This document shows positions 24,689 through 33,918 of a stretch of 64,000 bases of DNA, in pieces (position 1 is the stretch's first letter; each line of letters starts with the position of its first letter). The notes beneath the pieces are model-generated. The model was not told the origin of the DNA and did no database searches. It saw only the letters and a program-made list of their open reading frames with translations. Source of the DNA: Phycisphaerales bacterium (lineage in GTDB: Bacteria; Planctomycetota; Phycisphaerae; UBA1845; UTPLA1). Where the stretch lies: assembly GCA_020639075.1 (NCBI GenBank), contig JACKHI010000001.1, forward strand, positions 682,001 through 746,000, in the 5' to 3' direction. The translations under genes and the position numbers were made by a program.

Positions 24689-26770
24689 CTAACCTCGCCT
24701 GTTGAGCAGCGTCTCTGCGCGTCGACAGACGTTTTCGACAGTGAACCCATATTCGCGCATCACGACATCGCCCGGCGCCGACGCCCCGAACTGATCTACA
24801 CCCACGACGTTATCTGAAGACTCGAAATACGATCGCCATCCCAGCGTCACGCCCGCCTCGATCGCCAGCTGCGGAACGCCGTCGGGAAGCACCTCATTTC
24901 GATACGCCGCCGGCTGCTCTCTGAACAACTCAACGCTCGGTACACTCACGACACGCACCTTTGCACCGCCCTTCGCAAGTTCGTCGCACGCCGCCATGGC
25001 GAGATGCACTTCCGATCCCGACGCCATCAGCACCAGATCAAGTCGCTCATCGCCGGCGCCTTTCAGAATGTAGGCGCCATTCTGCAATCCGTCCGCGGAA
25101 CCCAGCGTCGAGCGATCCAGCGTCGGTACATTCTGCCTTGTGAGCGCCAGTGCGACCGGACGGCTGTGCGATGCAATCGCGACGCGCCAGGCAACGGCCG
25201 TTTCGTTCGCGTCACAAGGTCGAATGACGACAAGGCCCGGAATTGTACGCAAGGATGCGAGCTGCTCGATCGGCTGATGAGTCGGTCCGTCTTCTCCGAC
25301 ACTGATGCCGTCGTGAGTGAAAACGTAAATATTCTGTAACCTCATCAGGGAGGCCAACCGAATCGATGGACGCATGTAGTCGGAGAAGATCAGAAACGTG
25401 GACGTATATGGAATTGCCCCACCATGCGCTGCCATGCCGTTTGCAATGCCGCCCATGGCGTGCTCGCGTACGCCAAACGCGATGTTACGGCCGGTGTAAC
25501 TCCAACCGCCGCCCACGGCCCCCTGCACGCCTGCCGATTCTGTTGCGGCGCTTTGAAAATCTCCCGCCCCGGCGATCGCAGTGTGCGTCGACGGGTTCAA
25601 ATCGGCCGAGCCGCCGAGCAGCGTCGGAACGCGACCCGCAATTGCATTCAGTATTTTGCCCGACGCGACGCGGGTCGCCATTCCCTTGGCATCGGCGGGG
25701 AAGCACGGAATGTCTCTGTCCCAACCGCTCGACAGTTCGCCGGCCATTGCGCGACGCAACGCCTTCGCCGACTCAGGATGCGCCGACTCGTACGCGGCAA
25801 ACTGTCTATTCCAATCCGACTCCGCTCGTTTGCCGTTCTCGATCGCGCGCCGGAAATGACTCAGTGCATCGTCCGGAATCCAGAACGGCGGATCCAGAGG
25901 CCAATCGAGGTTCTCCTTGGTGCGTTTGACTTCATCCACACCAAGCGGTGAACCATGCGACTCGAACGAATCCTGCTTGTTCGGCGAACCGTAGCCGATG
26001 TGCGTTCGCACGAGAATCATTGACGGCCGCTCCGTCTCGTCGCGCGCCGCCGCAATCGCACGATCGATCGCCTCCACATCATTGCCGTTCTCTACATGCT
26101 GCACATGCCAGCCATACGACTCGAATCTCTTGCCGCGATCCTCCGTGAATGTGAGATCAACCCCGCCGGCGAGCGAGATTTGGTTGTCATCATAGAGATA
26201 GATCAATCGACCGAGCTTCAGGTGGCCTGCCAATGACGCGGCCTCAGCTGCAATGCCCTCCATCAGGTCGCCGTCGCTGACAATCCCGTATGTGAAGTGG
26301 CGAATAACCTCGAAACCGTCGCGGTTGTAGGTCGCCGCGAGATGCGCCTCGGCCATCGCCATGCCGACGCCGTTTGCGAAACCCTGACCGAGCGGTCCCG
26401 TCGTCGTCTCCACGCCTGGTGTGTGACCTCGTTCCGGATGCCCCGGCGTGCGGCTGCGCCATTGTCGGAACGCCTTGATGTCGTCAAGCGTCAGATCGTA
26501 TCCCGTCAGATGAAGCATGCTGTACAGGAGCATCGATCCATGCCCCGCCGAGAGAACGAAGCGATCACGATCAAACCAGTTCGGATTCGCGGGGTTGTGC
26601 CGCAGATGGCGTGTCCAAAGTGCGTAGGCCATCGACGCCGCCCCCATCGGTAGGCCCGGATGGCCGCTGTTGGCCTTCTGAATGGCGTCGATCGACAAGA
26701 ACCGGATCGTGTTGATACATCGCTCATCGAGCGACGTATTGGATGACTTCGCGGACGAGGCGACTGCCAT
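24689..26770 (-). CDS. tkt: Transketolase
   Basis: A 693-residue thiamine-diphosphate enzyme of the normal full length. It has the N-terminal substrate motif ANSGHPGLPMGAA, the TPP motif GDGDLMEGIAAEAASLAGH (SDGDLMEG), the central TALLGGSADLNPS-like segment (PTLLGGSADLNPST) and the C-terminal THDGISVGEDGPTHQPIEQL. The start at 26770 is preferred over 26776 because AGGAG is then six bases upstream. It moves two-carbon units between pentose and hexose phosphates. No transaldolase or ribulose-phosphate epimerase gene is in the operon, so those steps must be encoded elsewhere. Confidence 0.96.
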   Translation of the reverse strand: MAVASSAKSSNTSLDERCINTIRFLSIDAIQKANSGHPGLPMGAASMAYALWTRHLRHNPANPNWFDRDRFVLSAGHGSMLLYSMLHLTGYDLTLDDIKAFRQWRSRTPGHPERGHTPGVETTTGPLGQGFANGVGMAMAEAHLAATYNRDGFEVIRHFTYGIVSDGDLMEGIAAEAASLAGHLKLGRLIYLYDDNQISLAGGVDLTFTEDRGKRFESYGWHVQHVENGNDVEAIDRAIAAARDETERPSMILVRTHIGYGSPNKQDSFESHGSPLGVDEVKRTKENLDWPLDPPFWIPDDALSHFRRAIENGKRAESDWNRQFAAYESAHPESAKALRRAMAGELSSGWDRDIPCFPADAKGMATRVASGKILNAIAGRVPTLLGGSADLNPSTHTAIAGAGDFQSAATESAGVQGAVGGGWSYTGRNIAFGVREHAMGGIANGMAAHGGAIPYTSTFLIFSDYMRPSIRLASLMRLQNIYVFTHDGISVGEDGPTHQPIEQLASLRTIPGLVVIRPCDANETAVAWRVAIASHSRPVALALTRQNVPTLDRSTLGSADGLQNGAYILKGAGDERLDLVLMASGSEVHLAMAACDELAKGGAKVRVVSVPSVELFREQPAAYRNEVLPDGVPQLAIEAGVTLGWRSYFESSDNVVGVDQFGASAPGDVVMREYGFTVENVCRRAETLLNRRG

Positions 26771-26817
26771 TTGCATCTCCTGAACTCAATCTTGCGGAGC
26801 GGCGCTCGGCCCTCCGA

Positions 26818-29304
26818 TCATGTCGGTTGTTTGGCGACATCTGCCAACTCTGATGTATGGGTATACGCCGAATCGGCGTGATTCACAACGACCTCAAAAT
26901 CTCGACCTTCCCAACGCTCGTCCACCTGCCATCGGAACGAAAAACTCACACGTGCGCCCGCCGGCAGTTCCTCCGTCGGAAGATCGACCCAATGAACTCC
27001 AAGGGTCGAATCCGTCATCGGACTGTCTCGCAGCGATTTCCACCCGTCAACGCTCCATCGAACGACCGCCGGTTTGAGCGCTTCAATGCGCAACACGCTG
27101 CCCACTTCCATCGACCGGCAACGATGATTGAAACGCCAGAACCCACGAGAGCCACGGGATCGCCCCCCGAGATACCGTTCCGCCGTCTGCCGCGGAGCAT
27201 CGAAGACCCGACCGTCCCGCAGCGATCGCTGCAGTTTCAGATACTCGGCATGAGCCCAAACGAGCGGCATGGCCGAACCGGACGGCCATCCGTTGAACAG
27301 TTCGCGTTCCGGCATGTCGCCCGCGTCCCAGACCTGCTCGGGCAACAACCCGCTCTCGCCCGCAATCGCCTCCAGCGTCCTGGAAATCGCAATCGCGGCG
27401 TCAGTCCGCCCGGCGGCAATCTCATAATGCCCACGTTCGCCGGCCAGCAGAGGCCATGCACGGCCGACGCCTGTTCCGTCAAAGGGGCTGCCGTCGTCGT
27501 GCTCGCCGTATCCGTCGCCGTTGTATCGTCGCCAGAGACGCCCTGCGGCCGTATCCACACCGAGCATGGCGTCGACCAGCTTGATCGTATTCAGGACCCG
27601 CGGATCGTCTGGTGCACGGAGACCGAATCTCACAAGCGCCAACGCGTCGGTACTGATGATCTCCTGCGCGGGGGCCAAGTCCTCCCCCGGCGGGCGGTTC
27701 TTGATGGGCACGAAGCCCGATTGTGGCGAACTCGCGTCGGCGCAATCGGGCGGTGCAACTCGCACATAGTACCCGTCGACACCGTGCTTTCTTGCCAGCG
27801 CCGTTCCGCGAACGTAGCAGACCCGGTCGATCGCCGCCTCCCATGCGTCGGCCGTCTCCCGCAGATAGGTTGCCACGGCGTTTTCGCACTGGCGCTCCGC
27901 AACCTCTGCCGCCGCGCACAGCCCGGCGATTTCAACCGCCATCGTGAACGGCGAGAATCCAGGGTCCTCCTCCCATCGATCCTGCCCCGTGACGGGTCCG
28001 TTACGGGCAATGAATGCCGCGGCGGCACGAATCATGGGCCAGAGGCGAGCCTCGTCCCGCGCGTCAAGCGCGCCTTCGCGCCGCGCAAGATCCACAAGCA
28101 GAATCGGGAACGCTGTCTCATCCATCTGCACGCCGTTCCAATAGGGGCGACCGTCGAGCCACATGTTCTGCGGCCAATGCCCGTCTGACTCCTGCGTGCT
28201 CTGAAGGTATTGAATCGCGCGTAGAGCGTCATCGTGCGCGCCAATCGCGAGGAACCCGCCGGCCGCCTCGACGTGATCCCGCGGCCAGATCAGATGGTAA
28301 CCGCCCAGATCCTCGTCGCCTTTCGCGAATCCCCACGGGATGGAAAGACTTGCGATCATGGCGCCTGGAAATTGCTTGGAGGCATGACAGCGCAGGACCG
28401 TACGGCTTGTACGAGTCAGGTGCACAGATCGATTGCCGCTTTCGGCATGCGGCGTATGCCCGATGTGCCAAGCCCGCCAGGACTTTACATACTCGTCCTG
28501 AATCGAATCAAATCCCTTGTTGAGCGACGACATGACATGATGGGCAGCCTCTTCGAATGTCCGGCCGAAGCCAAGGGCGAGGACGAATTCACCTCCGCAC
28601 TCAGCCAGCGGCACTTCTCCGGTCAAAGCGACGTTGCCGTTATCAGCTCGCAAATAGTGCTTGGTCAGAATGCGATTCCGCCACAGATCCTGCCATCCAT
28701 CAGAGTCCCCGACATAGCCCGCGCTGCCGTGGGCCCACCCCGCCGAGCATCCCAACGCCAACACGCAATCGCCGCGTCGGGCGCCGAGGTACCGGGCGCC
28801 CTTGAATTCGTCGAGAAACGCATCGTTGCCGGCGCCACAGTTGCCGAGATGCGGCGCAAGAAGCGCGTACACGTGATACCCCGCCAGTTCGCCCTGCGTC
28901 GGTGAGAATCGCACGCGTTGGAGTACAACGTCCCGCTCCGGATCGCTCAGCACCGTTTTTTCAATACGGTAACGACGCTGCACGCAAGAGTTCGTCAAAC
29001 GGAAAGCTGGCACGCCGGGCTCGATCGGTTCGATGGCATGTGACGCGTGACGCTTCTCTTCCGAAAAGAAGTCGCGACCGTCCGTGACGACAAGCCCCAG
29101 GTCACGAATGGCTGCTCGATCAATTTGTGGGTAGTACACTTCGTTGAGAATTCCGTGACTCAACGTAAACCAGACGCGGCTTGTGCGTTCCAATGCCGTG
29201 CCGACACCGCATTTTGCACTGGATGTCCATCGGGGCGGGATCCCGGGGCCACCGGGTGGCGTCCCGGCGTTGCTTTGCCCCCAGCCGCAAACTTCGACGC
29301 TCAT
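26818..29304 (-). CDS. GH15 family glucoamylase / glucodextranase-like enzyme
   Basis: An 828-residue enzyme starting at the ATG at 29304, which overlaps the TGA of the upstream kinase gene (ATGA). No signal peptide is present. The N-terminal ~280 residues form the beta-sandwich found in bacterial GH15 enzymes. The (alpha/alpha)6 barrel follows with YHLIWPRDHVEAAGGFLA, the acid site GVQMDETAFPILLV, and RAWPLLAGERGHYEIA with the likely catalytic base. A further C-terminal sandwich (about 720-815) recalls glucodextranase. It should release glucose from alpha-1,4 or alpha-1,6 glucans inside the cell, for example glycogen or imported maltodextrin. Its place between a glucokinase and the pentose-phosphate genes supports a glucose-supplying role. 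Confidence 0.92.
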   Translation of the reverse strand: MSVEVCGWGQSNAGTPPGGPGIPPRWTSSAKCGVGTALERTSRVWFTLSHGILNEVYYPQIDRAAIRDLGLVVTDGRDFFSEEKRHASHAIEPIEPGVPAFRLTNSCVQRRYRIEKTVLSDPERDVVLQRVRFSPTQGELAGYHVYALLAPHLGNCGAGNDAFLDEFKGARYLGARRGDCVLALGCSAGWAHGSAGYVGDSDGWQDLWRNRILTKHYLRADNGNVALTGEVPLAECGGEFVLALGFGRTFEEAAHHVMSSLNKGFDSIQDEYVKSWRAWHIGHTPHAESGNRSVHLTRTSRTVLRCHASKQFPGAMIASLSIPWGFAKGDEDLGGYHLIWPRDHVEAAGGFLAIGAHDDALRAIQYLQSTQESDGHWPQNMWLDGRPYWNGVQMDETAFPILLVDLARREGALDARDEARLWPMIRAAAAFIARNGPVTGQDRWEEDPGFSPFTMAVEIAGLCAAAEVAERQCENAVATYLRETADAWEAAIDRVCYVRGTALARKHGVDGYYVRVAPPDCADASSPQSGFVPIKNRPPGEDLAPAQEIISTDALALVRFGLRAPDDPRVLNTIKLVDAMLGVDTAAGRLWRRYNGDGYGEHDDGSPFDGTGVGRAWPLLAGERGHYEIAAGRTDAAIAISRTLEAIAGESGLLPEQVWDAGDMPERELFNGWPSGSAMPLVWAHAEYLKLQRSLRDGRVFDAPRQTAERYLGGRSRGSRGFWRFNHRCRSMEVGSVLRIEALKPAVVRWSVDGWKSLRDSPMTDSTLGVHWVDLPTEELPAGARVSFSFRWQVDERWEGRDFEVVVNHADSAYTHTSELADVAKQPT

Positions 29305-30038
29305 GACAACGCCTCTCCGGGAGCGACGGCTCCATCGATTCCCCACAAACGGAATCCACCCGTGAACGCGTTCTCATTGTCTCCCCGGCGAACGCCCTCG
29401 GGCAGTTCGTCGAGCTTGTGAACATTTCCTCCGCCGAGGACCACGTCTGTCGGTTCAAGCGCCGCCCGAAATGCGTCAACCACCGCGAACACATGTCGAC
29501 GCCATCGCTTTTTCCCAAGGCGTTTGAGACCACGCTCGCCGACGTAGTCTTCATAGGTCCGCCCCTTACGATAGGGAAGATGACCGAGTTCCATCGGTAC
29601 CAACTCGCCGTTGACAATCATCGCAGATCCGAGACCCGTGCCCAGGCCGATGAACAGCATCCGACCGCCAACGTAGCTGCCCAAAGCCTGCATGGCCGCG
29701 TCGTTGACCATCCGCACTGGGTGTTTGATCGCCGATTCGAAGTCGAATCCGACCCAGCCCACCGCCAGATTGTGCGGCTCGGCAATCGGCTTGCCATGCA
29801 CAACAGGGCCGGGGTAACCGATCGAAACGACGTCGAATTGCCATCCGACGGAGAGCCTGAGAACGTTCTTCACCATCAAGTGAGGGGTTAAGTTCGGCCC
29901 CGAGTCGAATTGCCGATGCTCACGCGCACCAGTCGCAAGAATCTTGACGTGTGTTCCACCCACATCTATTACAAGTATGTGACGCGCCTCACCCGTGAAG
30001 TCGGACTTCCTGGATCCCGTGGTTTCAACACGTGCCAC
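29301..30038 (-). CDS. ppgK: ROK-type glucokinase, polyphosphate glucokinase-like
   Basis: A 245-residue ROK-fold kinase. It has the phosphate-1 motif IDVGGTHVKIL (about 24-34), IGYPGPVVHG and GWVGFDFESA as in polyphosphate glucokinases, the catalytic Asp in VNDAAMQALG, and phosphate-2 GLGTGLGSAMI. The length and the YPGPV and ELGH motifs fit PpgK better than the larger zinc-containing ROK kinases, and the CxCGxxGC zinc site is absent. Use of polyphosphate rather than ATP is inference. The start is a GTG at 30038 with CGGAG upstream. It is the first gene of the operon and would turn glucose from the downstream glucoamylase into glucose 6-phosphate. Confidence 0.88.
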   Translation of the reverse strand: MARVETTGSRKSDFTGEARHILVIDVGGTHVKILATGAREHRQFDSGPNLTPHLMVKNVLRLSVGWQFDVVSIGYPGPVVHGKPIAEPHNLAVGWVGFDFESAIKHPVRMVNDAAMQALGSYVGGRMLFIGLGTGLGSAMIVNGELVPMELGHLPYRKGRTYEDYVGERGLKRLGKKRWRRHVFAVVDAFRAALEPTDVVLGGGNVHKLDELPEGVRRGDNENAFTGGFRLWGIDGAVAPGEALS

Positions 30039-30477
30039 GCGCAGCTCCGATCATCAGAATCCGGACTCGTCGAAGCTCGACATCCCGATCAACGCTCATC
30101 GATGCGGTTTGTCAGTGTAACGCGAGTCTCGCGGACGCAAAGACTATAGTCTGCCCGAATGCCCAAACTCGGCGACGGATCGCACGCGGATCAGTTCAGC
30201 ATTGTTTTCCGATGAAAAGCCTCGGCGCGTACGACAGACGCAATGGAATCGTGGGCCCGCTAGTTCAGGATCGAAAATCGGGCGGCCGATGTCGTGCGAA
30301 ACAACACTCCGCCGCACGCCGGGAGTGGAGGCGCAATGAATGGCCTTCTCGATTAGGAAAGACACTCGGAGGAGTCGGGCGCAATCAATCCGCCCCTGCC
30401 CATGAAGCCGCCTTCAATCTGTTTAAAAGGCTGGAGATCATCGCGACAAAATGGCTCGTCGCTGCAATTGACACGTC
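30039..30477. other. Intergenic region upstream of the glucose/pentose-phosphate operon
   Basis: About 440 bases without a convincing gene between the operon and the histidine kinase gene, both on the minus strand. It must hold the operon promoter and contains two short perfect palindromes (30121-30133, 30142-30151). Confidence 0.55.
30121..30133. promoter_or_regulatory. CGCGAG-T-CTCGCG palindrome upstream of ppgK
   Basis: A 13-base perfect dyad lies 82 bases upstream of the GTG at 30038. A second palindrome, GACTATAGTC (30142-30151), follows nine bases further out. Both sit where the operon promoter is expected; either may be an operator. Confidence 0.3.
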
Positions 30478-33400
30478 TTAGTCGGCCGACTGTGCCATGG
30501 TTTTGCCGCCGATCCTACCGATCCATGTGGCGCATTTGGCAAGAAGACTGACCTTGTCGATCGGTTTGCTTGCGTAGTCATCGCATCCCGACTCGATACA
30601 CCTGTCGTGATCTTCGGTCATCGCGTTGGCCGTCAATGCGATGATCGGGAGCGTCGACCCACGTAGGCGAAGTGTGCGAGCCAGCATGTATCCGTCCATT
30701 TCGGGCATCTGCATGTCTGTCAAAAGCATATCGTAAGGCTGCCCATCGTCTTCGGCCCTGTCGATCATCTCCATGGCGATGCGTCCGTTGTCGGCCACGT
30801 CGACAAATGCCCCGGCCCGCCGCAGATGTAATGCGATCAAGCGCTGATTGTCGGGCCCGTCCTCGGCCAATAGAACGCGTGCTCCGCTTAGCGACTGCGC
30901 ATGATCTGCAAGTCCGGCGCCGGCCGTCGGTGAATTGGCCCCGGCATCCACGGCCGCACTGTCCAACTCGTGATCGATCATCCGAACGTCTGCCAATTGA
31001 CCGGCTGCAATCGTGACTCGATAAGTCGTACCGACGCCGACCTGCGTACTCAGCAATTGTACGTCGCCGCCCAACAGCTGCGCGAGACGTCGACTGATCG
31101 TCAACCCCAGGCCGGTCCCGCCAAACTGGCGCGTTGTCGTAGCGTCCGCCTGCGTAAACGGATTGAAGATCCTCTCAGCCTGATCCGCCGTCATCCCGAT
31201 TCCGCTGTCCATCACGTCGAATTGTATGCTGGGCGTGTCGCCGTCGTCGCTCAACCGACTGACCAACTTCACATATCCGGCATCTGTGAATTTGATCGCG
31301 TTCCCCAGCAGGTTGATCAGAATCTGACGCAGGCGGACAGGATCCGTATGAATGGTCTCGGGAATCGGTGCGACGAGTCTTGATTCGAATTCGAGTTTCT
31401 TGGACTCAGCCCGGACACGCATCATCGCACTCACATCCGCGACGACTTCAAACAGCGAGACCGGAATTCGCTCGACAGACATCTTCTCAGCTTCAATTTT
31501 CGATAGATCGAGAATGTCGTTGATGATCCTCAGCAGATGTTGCCCGTGCCGCATGATCGTATCGATGGAATCTCGCAAATCCACTTCGCAATCCGAGCTT
31601 GCTCGATCGCAGTTTTCCGCGATCAACTCCGAGTATCCCAGAATAGCAGTCATCGGTGTGCGAATTTCGTGGCTCATGTTCGCGAGGAATTCGCTCTTGG
31701 CGGCGTTTGCCCTTTTGGCCTCAGCCGTCAGGAAACTCGCTTCGATCGCCAGGTTGTTTGCCCGCACCGTGGCTTCTTCGAGGGATCGATTGCTCTCCAG
31801 AGTCCTCGCCTCGGCCTCTTTTTGTGCGGTGATATCCCAGTTGGTGCCGATCAGGTGCAACGGACGCCCTGTTGCATCGCGGTGCACGCTGGCGATCGCT
31901 CGGATATTGCGAATCGTCCCATCCGGCCAGACAACGCGAAACTCGGTATCGAACTCCTTCGTACCCGCGAGAGCGTTACGGATCTCTTCGTCTCCACGCT
32001 GTCGGTCCTCGGGATGCACGCCCGCACACCAGGCTTCGTAGACGCCATCGAATTGATCCGGTGAAATTCCGTACAGGCGATACATCTGATCGTCCCACAC
32101 GAGCCGATTGTTGACGACATCATAGTCCCAGATACCGACGCCGCCTGCGCGAACCGCGAGAGCCAGCCGATCAGTGGCCCGTCGCAACGATTCCTCCGAT
32201 CTCTTTCGCTCCGTAATGTCATGGGAAATTGACACGAAACGCTCAATCCGCCCGTCGGCGTCCTTGAACGGCGCAATGATCGCATCGACCCAGAAAAGTG
32301 CGCCGTCCTTCGACCTGCCGCAAATCTCGCCTCGCCAGGACTTACCGTCCAACAGCGACTGCCAAAGTTCCTGCCAGAACGCCGGAGAGTGCGCGCCCGA
32401 GTCCAGAATCCGATGATCCTGCCCCAGAAGTTCTTCACGACCATACCCGCTGATTGCACAGAACACTGGATTGACATCGATAATCCGGCCCTCGAGATCC
32501 GTCGCCGAGATGATCGAGTGCTGGTCGAGTGTGGTCCGAAACGCCATCGTCTCGCGTAGCGCGCTTTCCGCCGCGGCTTTCGCCGTCGCCAGGTCGTTTG
32601 TCATGCCCTGGGCCAACTCGACGGCCCGAGTGCGCGCAGTCATGATTGAAAACGCGAATCCTGATAGCAGAATTGTCAGAAGACTGCCGCCCATTCCAAT
32701 GTAAGCGGGCCTTGAGTGGTCGACCGTCGAAGCAAACGCCGGCGTCGTGCTTGTGGCCACACTCCACGTCCGACCGCCCACAGTAATCCTGTTGACTTTA
32801 TTGAATATACGCTCTCTAGCGACTGACGTATGAGTGGCGCCGGCGCGGCGGCGCAGGTGGCCGTCACAATCAAACAACATTGCCGCCTTCGTCAATTGCG
32901 TCCCGTCATAGATTTCGAAATCGAGCTCCGAATCGACGGATTCGAAAACGTCCGCCAATGCCGTCTCGAGGATAATCGGCGCGTATACAAGCCCGACCAG
33001 CGTCGCTTCACGTTGCGCTGCCGTCGTCGGATTTGTGCCGTTCCTGTAGACAGGAACGTAGTACAGGAAACCGGTCTGCTGATTGTCGTCCTGTACCAAC
33101 GTGATCCGGCCGGAAATCGTCGGTTCGCCGGTACGCACGGCTCGCTCGGCAGCTTCGCGACGGACCGCTTCGCTCCCGATGTCGAGGCCCCATGCCGCAC
33201 GATTGGGCGCCATGGGATAGATGTGCTTGATGACGTATAAGTCCGGACTCGGTGGGGCCGCCGACTCTTGCCCGTCATCTGGCGACCGATGGCTTGCGAC
33301 TGTTGTGATCCGAAAGTCCGGAGCGTCGTCCGCCCTTTCAGCGGCGACGAATTCGTCAACATCTTCACGCATGACCCGCTGGATAAAACCGATACCGATC

Positions 33401-33918
33401 GCCCCGGGGAACTCGGCCGACAGGTCTCGCGAATCGACGTAGGCAGCAAACTCACCACGTTCCACAGTCTTGCTTGCGGCGTATACGCCGCGGGCCCCCT
33501 TCAACCCGTAGACGACTCGATTTGCACGGTCTCGCACTTCCGTGACGAGGCGCTCCACCAACTGCTCGTAGTGGGCACGAGCCTCGCGCCGAACGCCTGT
33601 GTAGGCGCCGAATACCGCCAGCCCCGTGAATGCGAGTCCCAGGGCTCCAACCATCGCAGTCAAGACGATCGTCTTCCCTGGCGCTACACCAAATCGAAAA
33701 TCGACGGCCGCCTGTGAATGCCTGACGGCCAGCCGTACCCGCCAGAGAATCACGGGGCCGGCCAACATCGCAAGCATGGCGGCGTCAAGAAATGCTTCAA
33801 CCGTTTCGCTGACGCCGGGCGCAACGAACGGCAGTAAGAACATGATCGCCGTCTCCGCCAGCGCGATGGCGGCGATGATCTCGATCATCAGTCGGATGGT
33901 ATTGAAGGGCCGCGTCAC
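30478..33918 (-). CDS. Hybrid sensor histidine kinase with CHASE, two PAS and receiver domains
   Basis: A 1146-residue membrane sensor. N-terminal hydrophobic segments (about 11-60 and 84-108) precede a CHASE-type extracellular sensor (about 115-330, with FPGAIGIGFIQRV and GLDIGSE). A further membrane helix follows (about 405-430), then PAS/PAC 1 (ending FVSISHDITERKRSEE), PAS/PAC 2 (ending IGTNWDITAQKEAEA), a HisKA domain with SHEIRTPMTAILGYSE, the ATPase domain (NLLGNAIKF, DSGIGM, GGTGLGLTI) and a C-terminal receiver (LLTDMQMPEMDG, KPIDK). It would pass phosphate from its own His to its own Asp; no HPt or output regulator is adjacent. The start is GTG 33918; ATG 33888 is an alternative. Confidence 0.94.
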   Translation of the reverse strand: MTRPFNTIRLMIEIIAAIALAETAIMFLLPFVAPGVSETVEAFLDAAMLAMLAGPVILWRVRLAVRHSQAAVDFRFGVAPGKTIVLTAMVGALGLAFTGLAVFGAYTGVRREARAHYEQLVERLVTEVRDRANRVVYGLKGARGVYAASKTVERGEFAAYVDSRDLSAEFPGAIGIGFIQRVMREDVDEFVAAERADDAPDFRITTVASHRSPDDGQESAAPPSPDLYVIKHIYPMAPNRAAWGLDIGSEAVRREAAERAVRTGEPTISGRITLVQDDNQQTGFLYYVPVYRNGTNPTTAAQREATLVGLVYAPIILETALADVFESVDSELDFEIYDGTQLTKAAMLFDCDGHLRRRAGATHTSVARERIFNKVNRITVGGRTWSVATSTTPAFASTVDHSRPAYIGMGGSLLTILLSGFAFSIMTARTRAVELAQGMTNDLATAKAAAESALRETMAFRTTLDQHSIISATDLEGRIIDVNPVFCAISGYGREELLGQDHRILDSGAHSPAFWQELWQSLLDGKSWRGEICGRSKDGALFWVDAIIAPFKDADGRIERFVSISHDITERKRSEESLRRATDRLALAVRAGGVGIWDYDVVNNRLVWDDQMYRLYGISPDQFDGVYEAWCAGVHPEDRQRGDEEIRNALAGTKEFDTEFRVVWPDGTIRNIRAIASVHRDATGRPLHLIGTNWDITAQKEAEARTLESNRSLEEATVRANNLAIEASFLTAEAKRANAAKSEFLANMSHEIRTPMTAILGYSELIAENCDRASSDCEVDLRDSIDTIMRHGQHLLRIINDILDLSKIEAEKMSVERIPVSLFEVVADVSAMMRVRAESKKLEFESRLVAPIPETIHTDPVRLRQILINLLGNAIKFTDAGYVKLVSRLSDDGDTPSIQFDVMDSGIGMTADQAERIFNPFTQADATTTRQFGGTGLGLTISRRLAQLLGGDVQLLSTQVGVGTTYRVTIAAGQLADVRMIDHELDSAAVDAGANSPTAGAGLADHAQSLSGARVLLAEDGPDNQRLIALHLRRAGAFVDVADNGRIAMEMIDRAEDDGQPYDMLLTDMQMPEMDGYMLARTLRLRGSTLPIIALTANAMTEDHDRCIESGCDDYASKPIDKVSLLAKCATWIGRIGGKTMAQSAD

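Noticed and set aside
26857..28188. 443-codon plus-strand frame antisense to the GH15 gene
   Set aside because: Arg/Pro-rich translation typical of an antisense frame of GC-rich coding sequence; the GH15 motifs are clear on the other strand.
30242..30300. Stretch with GGGCCCGC and ATCGGGCGGCC that recalls tRNA-like arms
   Set aside because: It does not fold into a full cloverleaf and lacks a proper T-loop.
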